64,000 nt of DNA from positions 1,589,579-1,653,578 of the forward strand of contig NZ_CP031841.1 in NCBI RefSeq assembly GCF_003432385.1, read 5' to 3'. The stretch comes from Breoghania sp. L-A4 (lineage in GTDB: Bacteria; Pseudomonadota; Alphaproteobacteria; Rhizobiales; Stappiaceae). The position numbers were made by a program, and so were the translations under genes. The notes beneath the pieces were generated by a model. The model was not told the DNA's origin. It saw only the letters and a list, made by a program, of their open reading frames with translations, and did not search any database. Below, piece by piece: positions 18,072 to 25,442 of this stretch (the stretch's first letter is position 1; each line of letters begins with the position of its first letter).

Positions 18072-19652
18072 ATGGCCGCTTCTTCCTCAGCCCACGCGCC
18101 CGACATCGCCCACGCCATGATCACCAATCCGGTCGCCTACGGCGACTGGCTGGTGATCGCGCCGATCATCATCACGCTGCTGGGCGGCGCGCTGTGCCTG
18201 ATGATGCGCCGGAACACGGACGCGCAGCCGCGGCTCGCCATTCTGGCGCTGGGGCTGCTGGTCCTGTCGAACATCGGGCTTCTCGCCCGGGTTCTGGATC
18301 ACGGCGCCATCACCATGGTGATGGGCCGCTGGCTGCCGCCGTTCGGCATCGCCTTCACGGTGGACGCCACCGGCGCGATCCTGACGCTGATCTCCTCCAT
18401 CGTCGCGCTCGCCGCCGCCATCTACGGCATCGCCGACTCCGATACCCGCTCCCGGCGCTACGGCTTCTATCCCTTTCTGATGCTCCTGATGACCGGCGTC
18501 TCCGGCGCTTTCCTGACCGGCGACATCTTCAATCTCTATGTCTGGTTCGAAGTGCTGTTGATCTCGTCCTTCGGCATGCTGGTGCTGGGCAACGAGAAGG
18601 CGCAGCTCGACGGCGCGGTCAAATACGCGGTGCTCAATCTGATCGCCACGACGCTGTTTCTGATCGCCACAGGCTATCTCTACGGGCTGGTCGGCACACT
18701 CAACATGGCCGATATTCCAGGATCGATGGCGGCGCTACCCGAAAGCGCGCCGGTGGCCACGCTCGCCGCGCTGTACTTCACGGCGTTCGCCATGAAGGCG
18801 GCCGCCTTTCCGCTGAATTTCTGGCTGCCCGCCTCCTATCACACGCCGCGCGTCGCGGTGTCGGCGGTATTCGCCGGACTCCTGACCAAGGTCGGCGTCT
18901 ACGCGCTGATCCGCGTCATGGTGATGCTGCTGCCGGCGCACAGGGCCGAGATGAGCTCCCTGATCGCCGTCGTGGCCGTGGCCACCATGCTGCTGGGTGT
19001 TCTCGGCGCGCTGGCCCAACGCGACCTTCGCCGGGCGCTGGGCTATCTGGTCATCTCGGGCATCGGCTCGATGATGGCGGGCATCGCCATCGGTACGGGC
19101 GCGGCGATCAGCGGCGCGCTGTTTTACGCAGTGCACTCGATGATCGTCATGACGGCGTTGTATCTGGCCTCGGGCATGGCGGCGCGGCTGGGCGGATCGT
19201 TCGATCTCGACCTGCTCGGCGGGCTCTACCGCAAGGCGCCGGCCTTCGCCGCAGTGTTCCTGATCCTGTCGCTGGCGGTGGCCGGATTGCCGCCGTTCTC
19301 CGGTTTCTGGCCGAAGGTTATCCTGGTCAACGCGGCGCTGGATACCGACCACACCGTGCTGGCGGGTGTTATTCTGGCAACCGGGCTTCTGACGTCGATC
19401 GCCGTCGGCCGGGTGTGGCTGTTTGCCTTCTGGCGCGGCGGACCACGCGGCACGGAGGACGGCGAGAGCGCCGAGATGGCCGCGACCGTGCCTGTCGCAG
19501 GCTCCGCCTGGCTGGGTCTGGGCATTCTGGTCGCCCTGGTGGTGATCATCGGCGTGGCGCCTGAACCCTTGATGCGGATCACCGGCGCGGGCGCGGCCGG
19601 CATGATCGACCCGACGGCCTATATCGGGTCCGTATTCGGAGGGACGCACTGA
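18072..19652 (+). CDS. mrpD: Na+/H+ antiporter subunit D (MrpD/MnhD)
   Basis: MrpD is the second large antiporter-like subunit (526 residues, NuoM/N family). Many transmembrane helices are evident, with the family signature FPLNFWLPASYHTPRVAVSAVFAGLLTKVGVYAL, which carries the key lysine of the proton pathway (LTKVG), and the glutamate-bearing helix LYVWFEVLLISSFGML. Length and motif order are complete and the frame is unbroken, unlike mrpA. The stop overlaps mrpE by one base (19652). Confidence 0.96.
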   Translation: MAASSSAHAPDIAHAMITNPVAYGDWLVIAPIIITLLGGALCLMMRRNTDAQPRLAILALGLLVLSNIGLLARVLDHGAITMVMGRWLPPFGIAFTVDATGAILTLISSIVALAAAIYGIADSDTRSRRYGFYPFLMLLMTGVSGAFLTGDIFNLYVWFEVLLISSFGMLVLGNEKAQLDGAVKYAVLNLIATTLFLIATGYLYGLVGTLNMADIPGSMAALPESAPVATLAALYFTAFAMKAAAFPLNFWLPASYHTPRVAVSAVFAGLLTKVGVYALIRVMVMLLPAHRAEMSSLIAVVAVATMLLGVLGALAQRDLRRALGYLVISGIGSMMAGIAIGTGAAISGALFYAVHSMIVMTALYLASGMAARLGGSFDLDLLGGLYRKAPAFAAVFLILSLAVAGLPPFSGFWPKVILVNAALDTDHTVLAGVILATGLLTSIAVGRVWLFAFWRGGPRGTEDGESAEMAATVPVAGSAWLGLGILVALVVIIGVAPEPLMRITGAGAAGMIDPTAYIGSVFGGTH

Positions 19653-20131
19653 TGATGGGTCTGTTCCTGATCAACATCCTGCTGGCCGCCGCCTGGGGCG
19701 CGGTGACGGGATCGTTCTCGCCGCTCAGCCTGGTCTTCGGCTTCGTGCTCGGGGCCGCGGTTCTCTACATGATCCGTGAGCAGATCGGCACCGGCGGCTA
19801 CTTTGTCCGGTCCTGGCGTGTTTTTATTCTCGTCTGGACCTTCATCTACGAGCTTGTTCTTTCCGCCGTTCGCGTCGCGAAGATCGTCTGCACGCCCGAT
19901 CTGAGCACGTTGCAGCCGGGCATAATTGCCTATCCGCTGACGGTGGACCGGGACTTCGAGATCACGCTGCTTGCCAATCTCATCACGCTGACGCCGGGCA
20001 CTCTGACCGTCGATGTCTCCGAGGACCGCAAGGTGCTTTATGTGCATTGCATCGATGTGCCGGATCCCGAAGCGACCATCACGGATATCCGCGAGGCGTT
20101 CGAACGCAAGATTCTGGAGGCGTTCCGATGA
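19652..20131 (+). CDS. mrpE: Na+/H+ antiporter subunit E (MrpE/MnhE)
   Basis: This 159-residue subunit has two N-terminal helices (residues 1-40), a third near 55-75 ([21 protein letters not shown]), and a soluble C-terminal domain. The motif [29 protein letters not shown] is characteristic of MrpE. It begins at the last base of mrpD and overlaps mrpF by four bases. Within the complex MrpE helps assembly and stability. Confidence 0.95.
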   Translation: MMGLFLINILLAAAWGAVTGSFSPLSLVFGFVLGAAVLYMIREQIGTGGYFVRSWRVFILVWTFIYELVLSAVRVAKIVCTPDLSTLQPGIIAYPLTVDRDFEITLLANLITLTPGTLTVDVSEDRKVLYVHCIDVPDPEATITDIREAFERKILEAFR

Positions 20132-20526
20132 GCGGCGCTGAGGTTTTTCTCGATGTCTGCGTTCAGATCGCGCTGGCGATCCTGTCGCTGTCGTTCTTCA
20201 TCATCGTCATTCGCATCGTCCGCGGTCCGACGCTGCCGGACCGGATCGTCGGTCTCGACATGCTTGTGGCTGTCGGCATCGGGTTCATCGCGGTCATCGG
20301 CGTGAAGACGGATTTCTATCTCTACGTGGACATCGCCATCGCCCTTGGGCTGGTCGGTTTTCTGGCGACCGTGGCCTTCGCCCGTTTCGTGCTCAACCGC
20401 GGCCTCGCCGACGATCCCTCGATCGTCGAGGAAACCGCAGACACGGCGAAAATGCGCAAGGCGGGCCAGGCGAAGCCGATCCGCGAGGCCGGCGAAGCCC
20501 ATGTTCTGCGGAAGGAAGGTCAATGA
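20128..20526 (+). CDS. mrpF: Na+/H+ antiporter subunit F (MrpF/MnhF)
   Basis: This 132-residue subunit has three helices. [24 protein letters not shown] is the family motif, including the Asp in the DRIVGLD helix that is functionally important in MrpF. A longer polar tail than usual (about 40 residues, rich in Ala/Glu/Lys) follows the third helix. The overlap ATGA at 20128-20131 with mrpE and the overlap with mrpG at 20523-20526 show translational coupling. Confidence 0.94.
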   Translation: MSGAEVFLDVCVQIALAILSLSFFIIVIRIVRGPTLPDRIVGLDMLVAVGIGFIAVIGVKTDFYLYVDIAIALGLVGFLATVAFARFVLNRGLADDPSIVEETADTAKMRKAGQAKPIREAGEAHVLRKEGQ

Positions 20527-20873
20527 GCGAAATTCTCGCAGTGCTGGTCGGCATCCTGCTGATCATCGGATCGCTCTTCGCGCTGACGGCCTCGGTCGGC
20601 ATTCTGCGCCTGAAGGACGTTTACATGCGCATGCATGCGGCCAGCAAATCCGGCACGCTCGGTTCGGGGCTGCTGCTGCTGGCGCTCGCCATCCACTCCG
20701 GTCAGCTCGACGTGGTAACGCGCGCCATCGCCGGCGTTGTGTTCTTTTTGCTGACGGCCCCGGTCTCCTCGCATCTACTTGCCACCGCTGCCTACAGGGT
20801 AGGTTACAGGCCCTGCGCTGACACAAAAATCGATGCAATGGCCGACAAAAAAGCGAGCCAATCGGCTGATTGA
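20523..20873 (+). CDS. mrpG: Na+/H+ antiporter subunit G (MrpG/MnhG)
   Basis: The last Mrp subunit has 116 residues and three helices, with the family core [26 protein letters not shown] near residue 27 and [15 protein letters not shown] at the C-terminal helix. It starts inside the last codons of mrpF (ATGA). The seven genes therefore form one tightly packed transcription unit of about 6 kb. A complete A-to-G set indicates a working Mrp complex of the seven-gene type. No hairpin terminator was obvious just after the stop. Confidence 0.95.
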   Translation: MSEILAVLVGILLIIGSLFALTASVGILRLKDVYMRMHAASKSGTLGSGLLLLALAIHSGQLDVVTRAIAGVVFFLLTAPVSSHLLATAAYRVGYRPCADTKIDAMADKKASQSAD

Positions 20874-21347
20874 CTTCGCACGGTGAACTGTGCCGCGAAA
20901 ACGGGCTCCAACGATGAGCATGCACACTTTTCGCAGCCGTTTTCAGGGCCCGGCTATATTTTGCCGACAAGGTATCGGAATTGTTCCAATTATTGCGCGA
21001 TATTTCGACAGGCGCGATATTCTGTAGGCAAACGTGGATACTCCGCGCACGCCATGTCTCACATGATCAGAAATAATGCCTGAAAAGATTGATTTCGGGG
21101 CCGTTTCTTGCGCGTCAGACGAAGTTGGCCGCAACGTGGCAGCGTTTGACACAAATAAAGCAATATTTTCTGTTGTTATTAAACAAATCACTGTATATAG
21201 GAATATCCGAGATTATCGCATCGAGAATCGTCTTGGCGTCCAGTAACCATATTTCGTCGCCTGCGGGTTGACGTTGTTTCGGTCTTCACGGATGGAAGGC
21301 GCAAAGGCAAACATCATTGCCTATTCAGATAACATGACGGGTGACCT
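20874..21347. promoter_or_regulatory. Long AT-rich leader region upstream of mucR
   Basis: About 470 bases without a gene, clearly richer in A+T than its surroundings, especially 21130-21250 with runs such as TGTTGTTATTAAACAAATCA. MucR/Ros proteins bind AT-rich DNA with T-A steps and commonly repress their own promoter, so this is a reasonable autoregulatory region. No clear inverted repeat was picked out. Confidence 0.5.
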
Positions 21348-21764
21348 ATGACAGAAATCACAAATGAAGCAAACCTTATCGATCTCGCAGCGGACATCGT
21401 GTCGGCCTATGTGAGCAACAATTCGGTTGCTGCCACCGATCTTTCCTCGCTGATCAATGAAGTGTACACCGCGCTTCAGAAGACCAGCGGTGCCGTTGTC
21501 GAGCCGGAGCCGGAGCCCCTGAAGCCGGCGGTGCCGATCAAGCGTTCTGTCACCCCGGACTTCATCATCTGTCTCGAGGACGGCAAGAAGTTCAAGTCGC
21601 TCAAGCGCCACTTGCGCACGCACTACGACATGACCCCGGAAGAGTATCGCGAGAAGTGGGGTCTTGCGACCGATTACCCGATGGTTGCGCCGAACTATGC
21701 GGCGGCCCGTTCGGAGCTCGCCAAGAAGATGGGCCTCGGCCAGCAGCGTCGCCGCAGCAAATAG
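21348..21764 (+). CDS. mucR: MucR/Ros family transcriptional regulator
   Basis: This is a 138-residue zinc-finger regulator of Hyphomicrobiales that controls exopolysaccharide, motility and host-interaction genes and acts as an H-NS-like global silencer. The N-terminal half ([22 protein letters not shown]) drives oligomerisation. The C-terminal finger is [32 protein letters not shown]. The first ligand is a single cysteine (IICLEDG) followed by His...His, as in MucR variants where the second cysteine is replaced. A basic tail QQRRRSK ends the protein. The gene is monocistronic with a strong terminator and a long AT-rich upstream region consistent with autoregulation. Confidence 0.96.
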   Translation: MTEITNEANLIDLAADIVSAYVSNNSVAATDLSSLINEVYTALQKTSGAVVEPEPEPLKPAVPIKRSVTPDFIICLEDGKKFKSLKRHLRTHYDMTPEEYREKWGLATDYPMVAPNYAAARSELAKKMGLGQQRRRSK

Positions 21765-21782
21765 GCTCAGCGCGTATTGTTC

Positions 21783-21819
21783 AAAAGGCCGCGGCGCGTC
21801 AGCGCTGCGGCCTTTTTTG
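21783..21819 (+). terminator. Intrinsic terminator of mucR
   Basis: AAAAGGCCGC...GCGGCCTTTTTT gives a GC-rich stem with an A-run before and a run of six T after. It starts 18 bases past the mucR stop. A standard factor-independent terminator, usable in both directions. Confidence 0.9.
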
Positions 21820-21852
21820 TTTCCCGGCTCGTCGCCATGACATGGGACAGCG

Positions 21853-22188
21853 TCAGCGCGGCTCGGATTTGTTGAGCCGGTCCAGCGCGTCGGAGGCCTC
21901 GCGGTAGGCCCGCTCGAGCCCCAGGCAGCGGTTCGCATCAAAACTCCAATGGCCTGCGCGGCCGCGTGAGCGTTCTCCCTCGAGCGCGCGGCGAAGCGAG
22001 TCGACCAGCACCTTCTGGCGGGCGAGCGCCGATGGACCCGATGGCGCGGCCGGGACTTCCGCGACGCGCCGGACGGCCAGCCTGCCCAGCCGCAGGCGCG
22101 CGATTCGTGTCTCTGGCGGCACCACCGTAATGCTCCGCGCGAGCGTTCCCGTGGCGGCGTTCGGGACAGACGATTGCCATGCCGCCAC
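21853..22188 (-). CDS. Hypothetical protein
   Basis: This 111-residue, arginine-rich frame between mucR and the DnaA-domain gene is read on the minus strand. It has no signal peptide or membrane helix. The C-terminal half looks helical, with RQKVLVDSLRRALEGERSRG and ANRCLGLERAYREASDALDRLN, a pattern seen in small cytoplasmic proteins. I do not recognise a family. The start at 22188 has AGGCAGTGG upstream. Composition fits the surroundings, but the frame could be a chance one in GC-rich DNA, hence the moderate confidence. Confidence 0.5.
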   Translation of the reverse strand: MAAWQSSVPNAATGTLARSITVVPPETRIARLRLGRLAVRRVAEVPAAPSGPSALARQKVLVDSLRRALEGERSRGRAGHWSFDANRCLGLERAYREASDALDRLNKSEPR

Positions 22189-22309
22189 TGCCTTGTGCGA
22201 CCATCATGGAGCGTAATTCCGGCGCGGGGATAAATAATAGATCAAATAAATAGCCAAATACTTTGTTGGCATGTCTGGTCTCATCGCAATATTTACCAAG
22301 TCGGTAAAG

Positions 22310-22318
22310 TTATCCCCA
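22310..22318 (+). promoter_or_regulatory. DnaA-box-like site
   Basis: TTATCCCCA differs from the consensus TTATCCACA at one position. It lies in an AT-rich promoter region (22225-22345) about 110 bases before a gene that encodes a DnaA domain IV. A single site could arise by chance. Confidence 0.35.
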
Positions 22319-22430
22319 GTCACTCGCTTTCGTTTTATCACAGTTGTCCCAATTCCTGCTGCTGGCACGCGAACTGCCTGCATCGTCTCGGCAATTCGTG
22401 CGCTTGCCAGGGTGTCAACGGAGGTGAGGG

Positions 22431-22832
22431 ATGACAGTCGATTGCGTGAGCCATCCAGACAATCATGGCTATGCCGGGCGCCTGGGCGCGGCGGTCTATG
22501 ACCACGATGCCGCCAATTGCGGCTTCGTCGAGGCAGCCATCACGACCGTTTTCAATGTGACGCCGGAGGCGTTGCGCGCGCCGACCCGCTCCTGCGCCGA
22601 GGTCGCCCTTGCCCGTCAGGTGGCTATGTATGTCATGCACGTGGTCTTCGGCTGGTCGCTGACCAGCGTCGGACGGCACTTCGGCCGCGACCGCACCACC
22701 GCCGGACACGCGTGCCGGAGGGTCGAGGACCAGCGCGACGACCCGGCATTCGATGCCATGCTGACGGCGATCGAGCGGGCGGCCGCCGCCTGTCGCACGG
22801 CCGCGCGGGTGCGCTGGGAGTGGTCGCATTGA
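22431..22832 (+). CDS. DnaA domain-IV (Bac_DnaA_C) helix-turn-helix protein
   Basis: This 133-residue protein carries only the DNA-binding domain of the replication initiator DnaA. The core is CAEVALARQVAMYVMHVVFGWSLTSVGRHFGRDRTTAGHACRRVED. In DnaA the equivalent GGRDHTTV.HA segment contacts the DnaA box; here it reads FGRDRTTAGHAC. There is no AAA+ ATPase domain, so it cannot initiate replication itself. It may compete with DnaA for boxes or act as a transcription factor. The stop overlaps a TTG start of the DUF6456 gene, a pairing I recall as common in this order. An AT-rich region with a DnaA-box-like site precedes it. Confidence 0.88.
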   Translation: MTVDCVSHPDNHGYAGRLGAAVYDHDAANCGFVEAAITTVFNVTPEALRAPTRSCAEVALARQVAMYVMHVVFGWSLTSVGRHFGRDRTTAGHACRRVEDQRDDPAFDAMLTAIERAAAACRTAARVRWEWSH

Positions 22833-23752
22833 GCGCGCGGCGACGAAGTCCTAATCGGGCCGCGCCGGATCTCCGGCTTGGGCGGGCCACGCGGCGGCAT
22901 GCGGTCCGGCTGCTGAAGGCGATGCTGCGCGGCCGGGAGAATGCCTGCTGCGGGGAGGCGGGGGACGACGGTGTGCAATCGGTGATGTGCGCCGGCTCAC
23001 GGGTTTCCGTCCCCGCGGATGTCATCCGGATCCTGGTGTCCGAAGGCATTGTTGAGCGGTGGGATAACGCGGAGGCGGCCCGGAAGGGCATGATTGAAGG
23101 GCGCGCGACCCTGGCGGTTACCGGGCCGGGGCGGGCGTGGCTGCGGCGGGCCCTGAGTGAGGGGGAGGATCCGTTCCGCGCCCAGCATCAGGAGCGCGCG
23201 CGCTGCGCGCTCGATGGCGAAACGCAGGGCGCGCCGGCGGCGCATCGGCCGGTGACGATAAACCTGGCGGAAAGCCCGCTGTCGTGGCTTGCGCGGCGCA
23301 AGCGGCCCGATGGCCGCCCGTGGCTGTCATCGGCGCAGGTCGCCGCGGGCGAACGGTTGAGGGCGGATTTTACCCGCGGCGGCATGATGGCCCGGGTGAC
23401 CACGGATTGGAGCGCGATCGGGCAGGGCGGACGGCGGCGGTCGGGCGGCGCGGGCGGCGGCGCCGATCTGACGGAGGCGGTGCTGGCCGCGCGCGCCCGG
23501 GTCCGCGCGGCGCTCGATCGCACCGGGCCGGGGCTGTCCGCGGTCCTCGTCGACGTGTGCTGTCATCTGAAGGGACTGGAGAGCGTGGAGCGGCAGCGCG
23601 GCTGGCCGGCGCGGTCAGCCAAGGTGATTCTGTCCATCGCGCTCGAGGGGCTTGCGGCGCACTACGGCTTCAGCGACGAGGCGACGGGACCGGCGCGTCA
23701 TCGGCGTCAGGCCGCGGCGAGCGCGGCCTCGGCATCGGCGCGCACGCGCTGA
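22829..23752 (+). CDS. DUF6456 domain-containing protein
   Basis: About 307 residues if translation starts at TTG 22829, which overlaps the previous stop by the four bases TTGA; ATG 22922 is the alternative. The C-terminal half contains the DUF6456 signature: NLAESPLSWLARRKRPDGRPWLSSAQVAAGERLRADFTR, then DVCCHLKGLESVERQRGWPARSAKVILSIALEGLAAHYG. The N-terminal part (RHAVRLLKAMLRGRENAC) resembles a small helical DNA-binding region. The family is largely restricted to alphaproteobacteria and its function is undefined. Coupling to the DnaA-C gene suggests the two act together on DNA. The last 46 bases overlap sufE on the opposite strand. Confidence 0.82.
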   Translation: MSARRRSPNRAAPDLRLGRATRRHAVRLLKAMLRGRENACCGEAGDDGVQSVMCAGSRVSVPADVIRILVSEGIVERWDNAEAARKGMIEGRATLAVTGPGRAWLRRALSEGEDPFRAQHQERARCALDGETQGAPAAHRPVTINLAESPLSWLARRKRPDGRPWLSSAQVAAGERLRADFTRGGMMARVTTDWSAIGQGGRRRSGGAGGGADLTEAVLAARARVRAALDRTGPGLSAVLVDVCCHLKGLESVERQRGWPARSAKVILSIALEGLAAHYGFSDEATGPARHRRQAAASAASASARTR

Positions 23753-24135
23753 ATCATCGCGCTCAGTCCGTTGGAGCGCTGCGGCGTCAGATGGTCGCGC
23801 AGACCCAGCCGCTGGAACAGGGCCTCGGCGTCGGCCTGAAGAATTTCCCGGGCGTCGCAGCCGTCATACAGCGCCAGCAGGATCGCCACCAGACCGCGCA
23901 CGATGTGGGCGTCGCTGTCGCCTTCGAACGTCAGCCGCGCCGGCGCGCCGGCTTGCGGCTCGACACGGGTGGCGAGCCACACCTGGGAAACGCAGCCGCG
24001 CACCTTGTTGGCGTCGGTGCGCAGGTTCTCCGGCAGCTCGGGCAGGTCCTTGCCCAGCTCGATCACATAGCGGTAGCGGTCTTCCCAGTCGTCCAGGAAC
24101 TCGAAATTGTCGATGATCTCGTCAATTTTCGTCAT
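23707..24135 (-). CDS. sufE: Cysteine desulfuration protein SufE
   Basis: SufE takes persulfide sulfur from the desulfurase SufS and passes it to the SUF scaffold for Fe-S cluster assembly. This 142-residue protein contains the acceptor cysteine in the motif NKVRGCVSQVWL and the family regions IIDNFEFLDDWEDRYRYVIELGKDLP, IVRGLVAILLALYDG and LGLRDHLTPQRSNGL. Length is normal. It stands alone, away from any suf operon. Its last codons overlap the convergent DUF6456 gene. Cytoplasmic. Confidence 0.95.
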   Translation of the reverse strand: MTKIDEIIDNFEFLDDWEDRYRYVIELGKDLPELPENLRTDANKVRGCVSQVWLATRVEPQAGAPARLTFEGDSDAHIVRGLVAILLALYDGCDAREILQADAEALFQRLGLRDHLTPQRSNGLSAMIQRVRADAEAALAAA

Positions 24136-24537
24136 GCGCGCCGATGTCTGCCTTGCGGATGGTTGTCGTGCCGGTGTCTGTCACGGACCGCGGGTGCGGA
24201 GCACGGCCTCGTCGCGGCCAGCGGAGATCCGCGCGTTCCAGGTTCCACATATAGGGTCCGGACGGCTTAGGCAAATCGGGGGAAACGGGATTTCATCGCC
24301 GGGGAGGAAGAAAAGGCGCCGCAAGCATAAAGGGCAGTGAAACGCTTGCGGCGCTGCGGCGGCATGAGCCGCCAAGTTCTCGCTCCTTTGCCAAGCCGCC
24401 AGTGCCCCGAGGGGCAGCGGACGGCGTCAACACGTGGGCGGGACGCGAAGCTGAATTCGTGATCGGGCAGGCGCGGCCGGGAAGAAACCCGGAATGCCAA
24501 GGGTTTGGTGGAGCCGAAGCCGGTCAGGCGCGGTGGT
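24136..24537. other. Intergenic, about 400 bases, no gene seen
   Basis: No frame here has family features or good codon character. It lies upstream of sufE and downstream of the DUF5330 gene, both on the minus strand, and should include the sufE promoter. Confidence 0.5.
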
Positions 24538-24984
24538 TCAGACCGGCTTGCGCAGCGGCGCCGGCACCGTCCATTCAGGCTGCAGGTCCGCCGGCGTCAG
24601 CGTGCCGTTTGCCGGGCCGTTTGACGGCCGCGCGGCCGTCGATCCGGTGAAAAGCTCGCGGTCGGACGGCCCCGAAGCCATGTCGCGGCTCGCGGAAACC
24701 GGCGTCCGATCGGTATTGTCGCCCGGCCCGAGATACTCGTAGACCATGCGCGCTCCGGTGCGGGCCTTGGCGGAGAAGATCTCCACGGCGGCGCCGCCGG
24801 TCTCACAGGTCATCGGGTTGCGTTCGCAGAACCTCGTCATGTCGACGTAGGCCTGCTGGGCCGCGCCGATGGCCTGCAGGGAGCTGATATCCGCTTCTTT
24901 TGATTGGGCTTTCGTCTCCGGGTCCGCCGGGATCAGCAAGACCACGAGTGACAACCAGAATGCCGTTCGCAGAATAAAAAACAT
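24538..24984 (-). CDS. DUF5330 family secreted protein
   Basis: The 148-residue protein begins MFFILRTAFWLSLVVLLIPADPE, the distinctive opening of DUF5330, a Hyphomicrobiales family. The N-terminus is a signal or anchor helix. The mature part includes TRFCERNPMTCETGGAAVEIFSAKARTGARMVYEYLG, with two cysteines that may pair, then a disordered Pro/Ser/Thr tail. The frame is open upstream to 25077, but start 24984 matches the family and follows AAGGGTAG. Function is unknown; export to the periplasm is likely. It is divergent from the histidine kinase operon across a 460-base region with a perfect palindrome. Confidence 0.85.
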   Translation of the reverse strand: MFFILRTAFWLSLVVLLIPADPETKAQSKEADISSLQAIGAAQQAYVDMTRFCERNPMTCETGGAAVEIFSAKARTGARMVYEYLGPGDNTDRTPVSASRDMASGPSDRELFTGSTAARPSNGPANGTLTPADLQPEWTVPAPLRKPV

Positions 24985-25150
24985 GACACTACCCTTTGCG
25001 TTTTTCAAAGCATGGCACCACGCGTTTTCGCTGATGGCGGTGCTCGACTTCATGGCAACACTAGCAAGGGCGTTCAAACATCCCGTTCAACTGCGGCTGT
25101 CAATTTTCAGCATATTTGCCGCTTCTTTGAGACGAATTTGAGTGAAATTC

Positions 25151-25166
25151 GATTCAAATTTGAATC
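25151..25166. promoter_or_regulatory. 16-bp perfect palindrome with two GANTC sites
   Basis: GATTCAAATTTGAATC is an exact palindrome in an otherwise GC-rich region, within a larger set of AATTCG/CGAATTT half-repeats (25132-25172). Both ends are GANTC, the target of the cell-cycle methylase CcrM. It lies between the divergent DUF5330 and histidine kinase genes, so a regulator-binding site whose occupancy depends on methylation is plausible. Confidence 0.45.
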
Positions 25167-25361
25167 AAATTCGAAACCCGCCCCTGCGCGCATCCGCACG
25201 GCGCTTATCCGCAAAAAGAAATCGGGCCGGCAGGCGGGATCTTTACGCCCGCAGCCGGCTTTCGTCACCGCGCACGCGACGCGCGCGAGGCGGCACAACA
25301 TGGACCCACCGCCCGCCCCGAAATGCAATTTGGCATGGTCGGGCAAATTTGAACGCGGCGC

Positions 25362-25376
25362 TTTAGCGTTCTTTAA
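25362..25376 (+). promoter_or_regulatory. CtrA-box-like sequence upstream of histidine kinase
   Basis: TTTA-N7-TTAA is one mismatch from the CtrA consensus TTAA-N7-TTAA and lies about 70 bases before the kinase start. The match is weak on its own. Confidence 0.3.
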
Positions 25377-25442
25377 GCCGTTGGTGAGACGATCATCGCG
25401 AAAAGTAGTAAGGGACGGTGTGTCGCGTTCGAGCACATCGCA

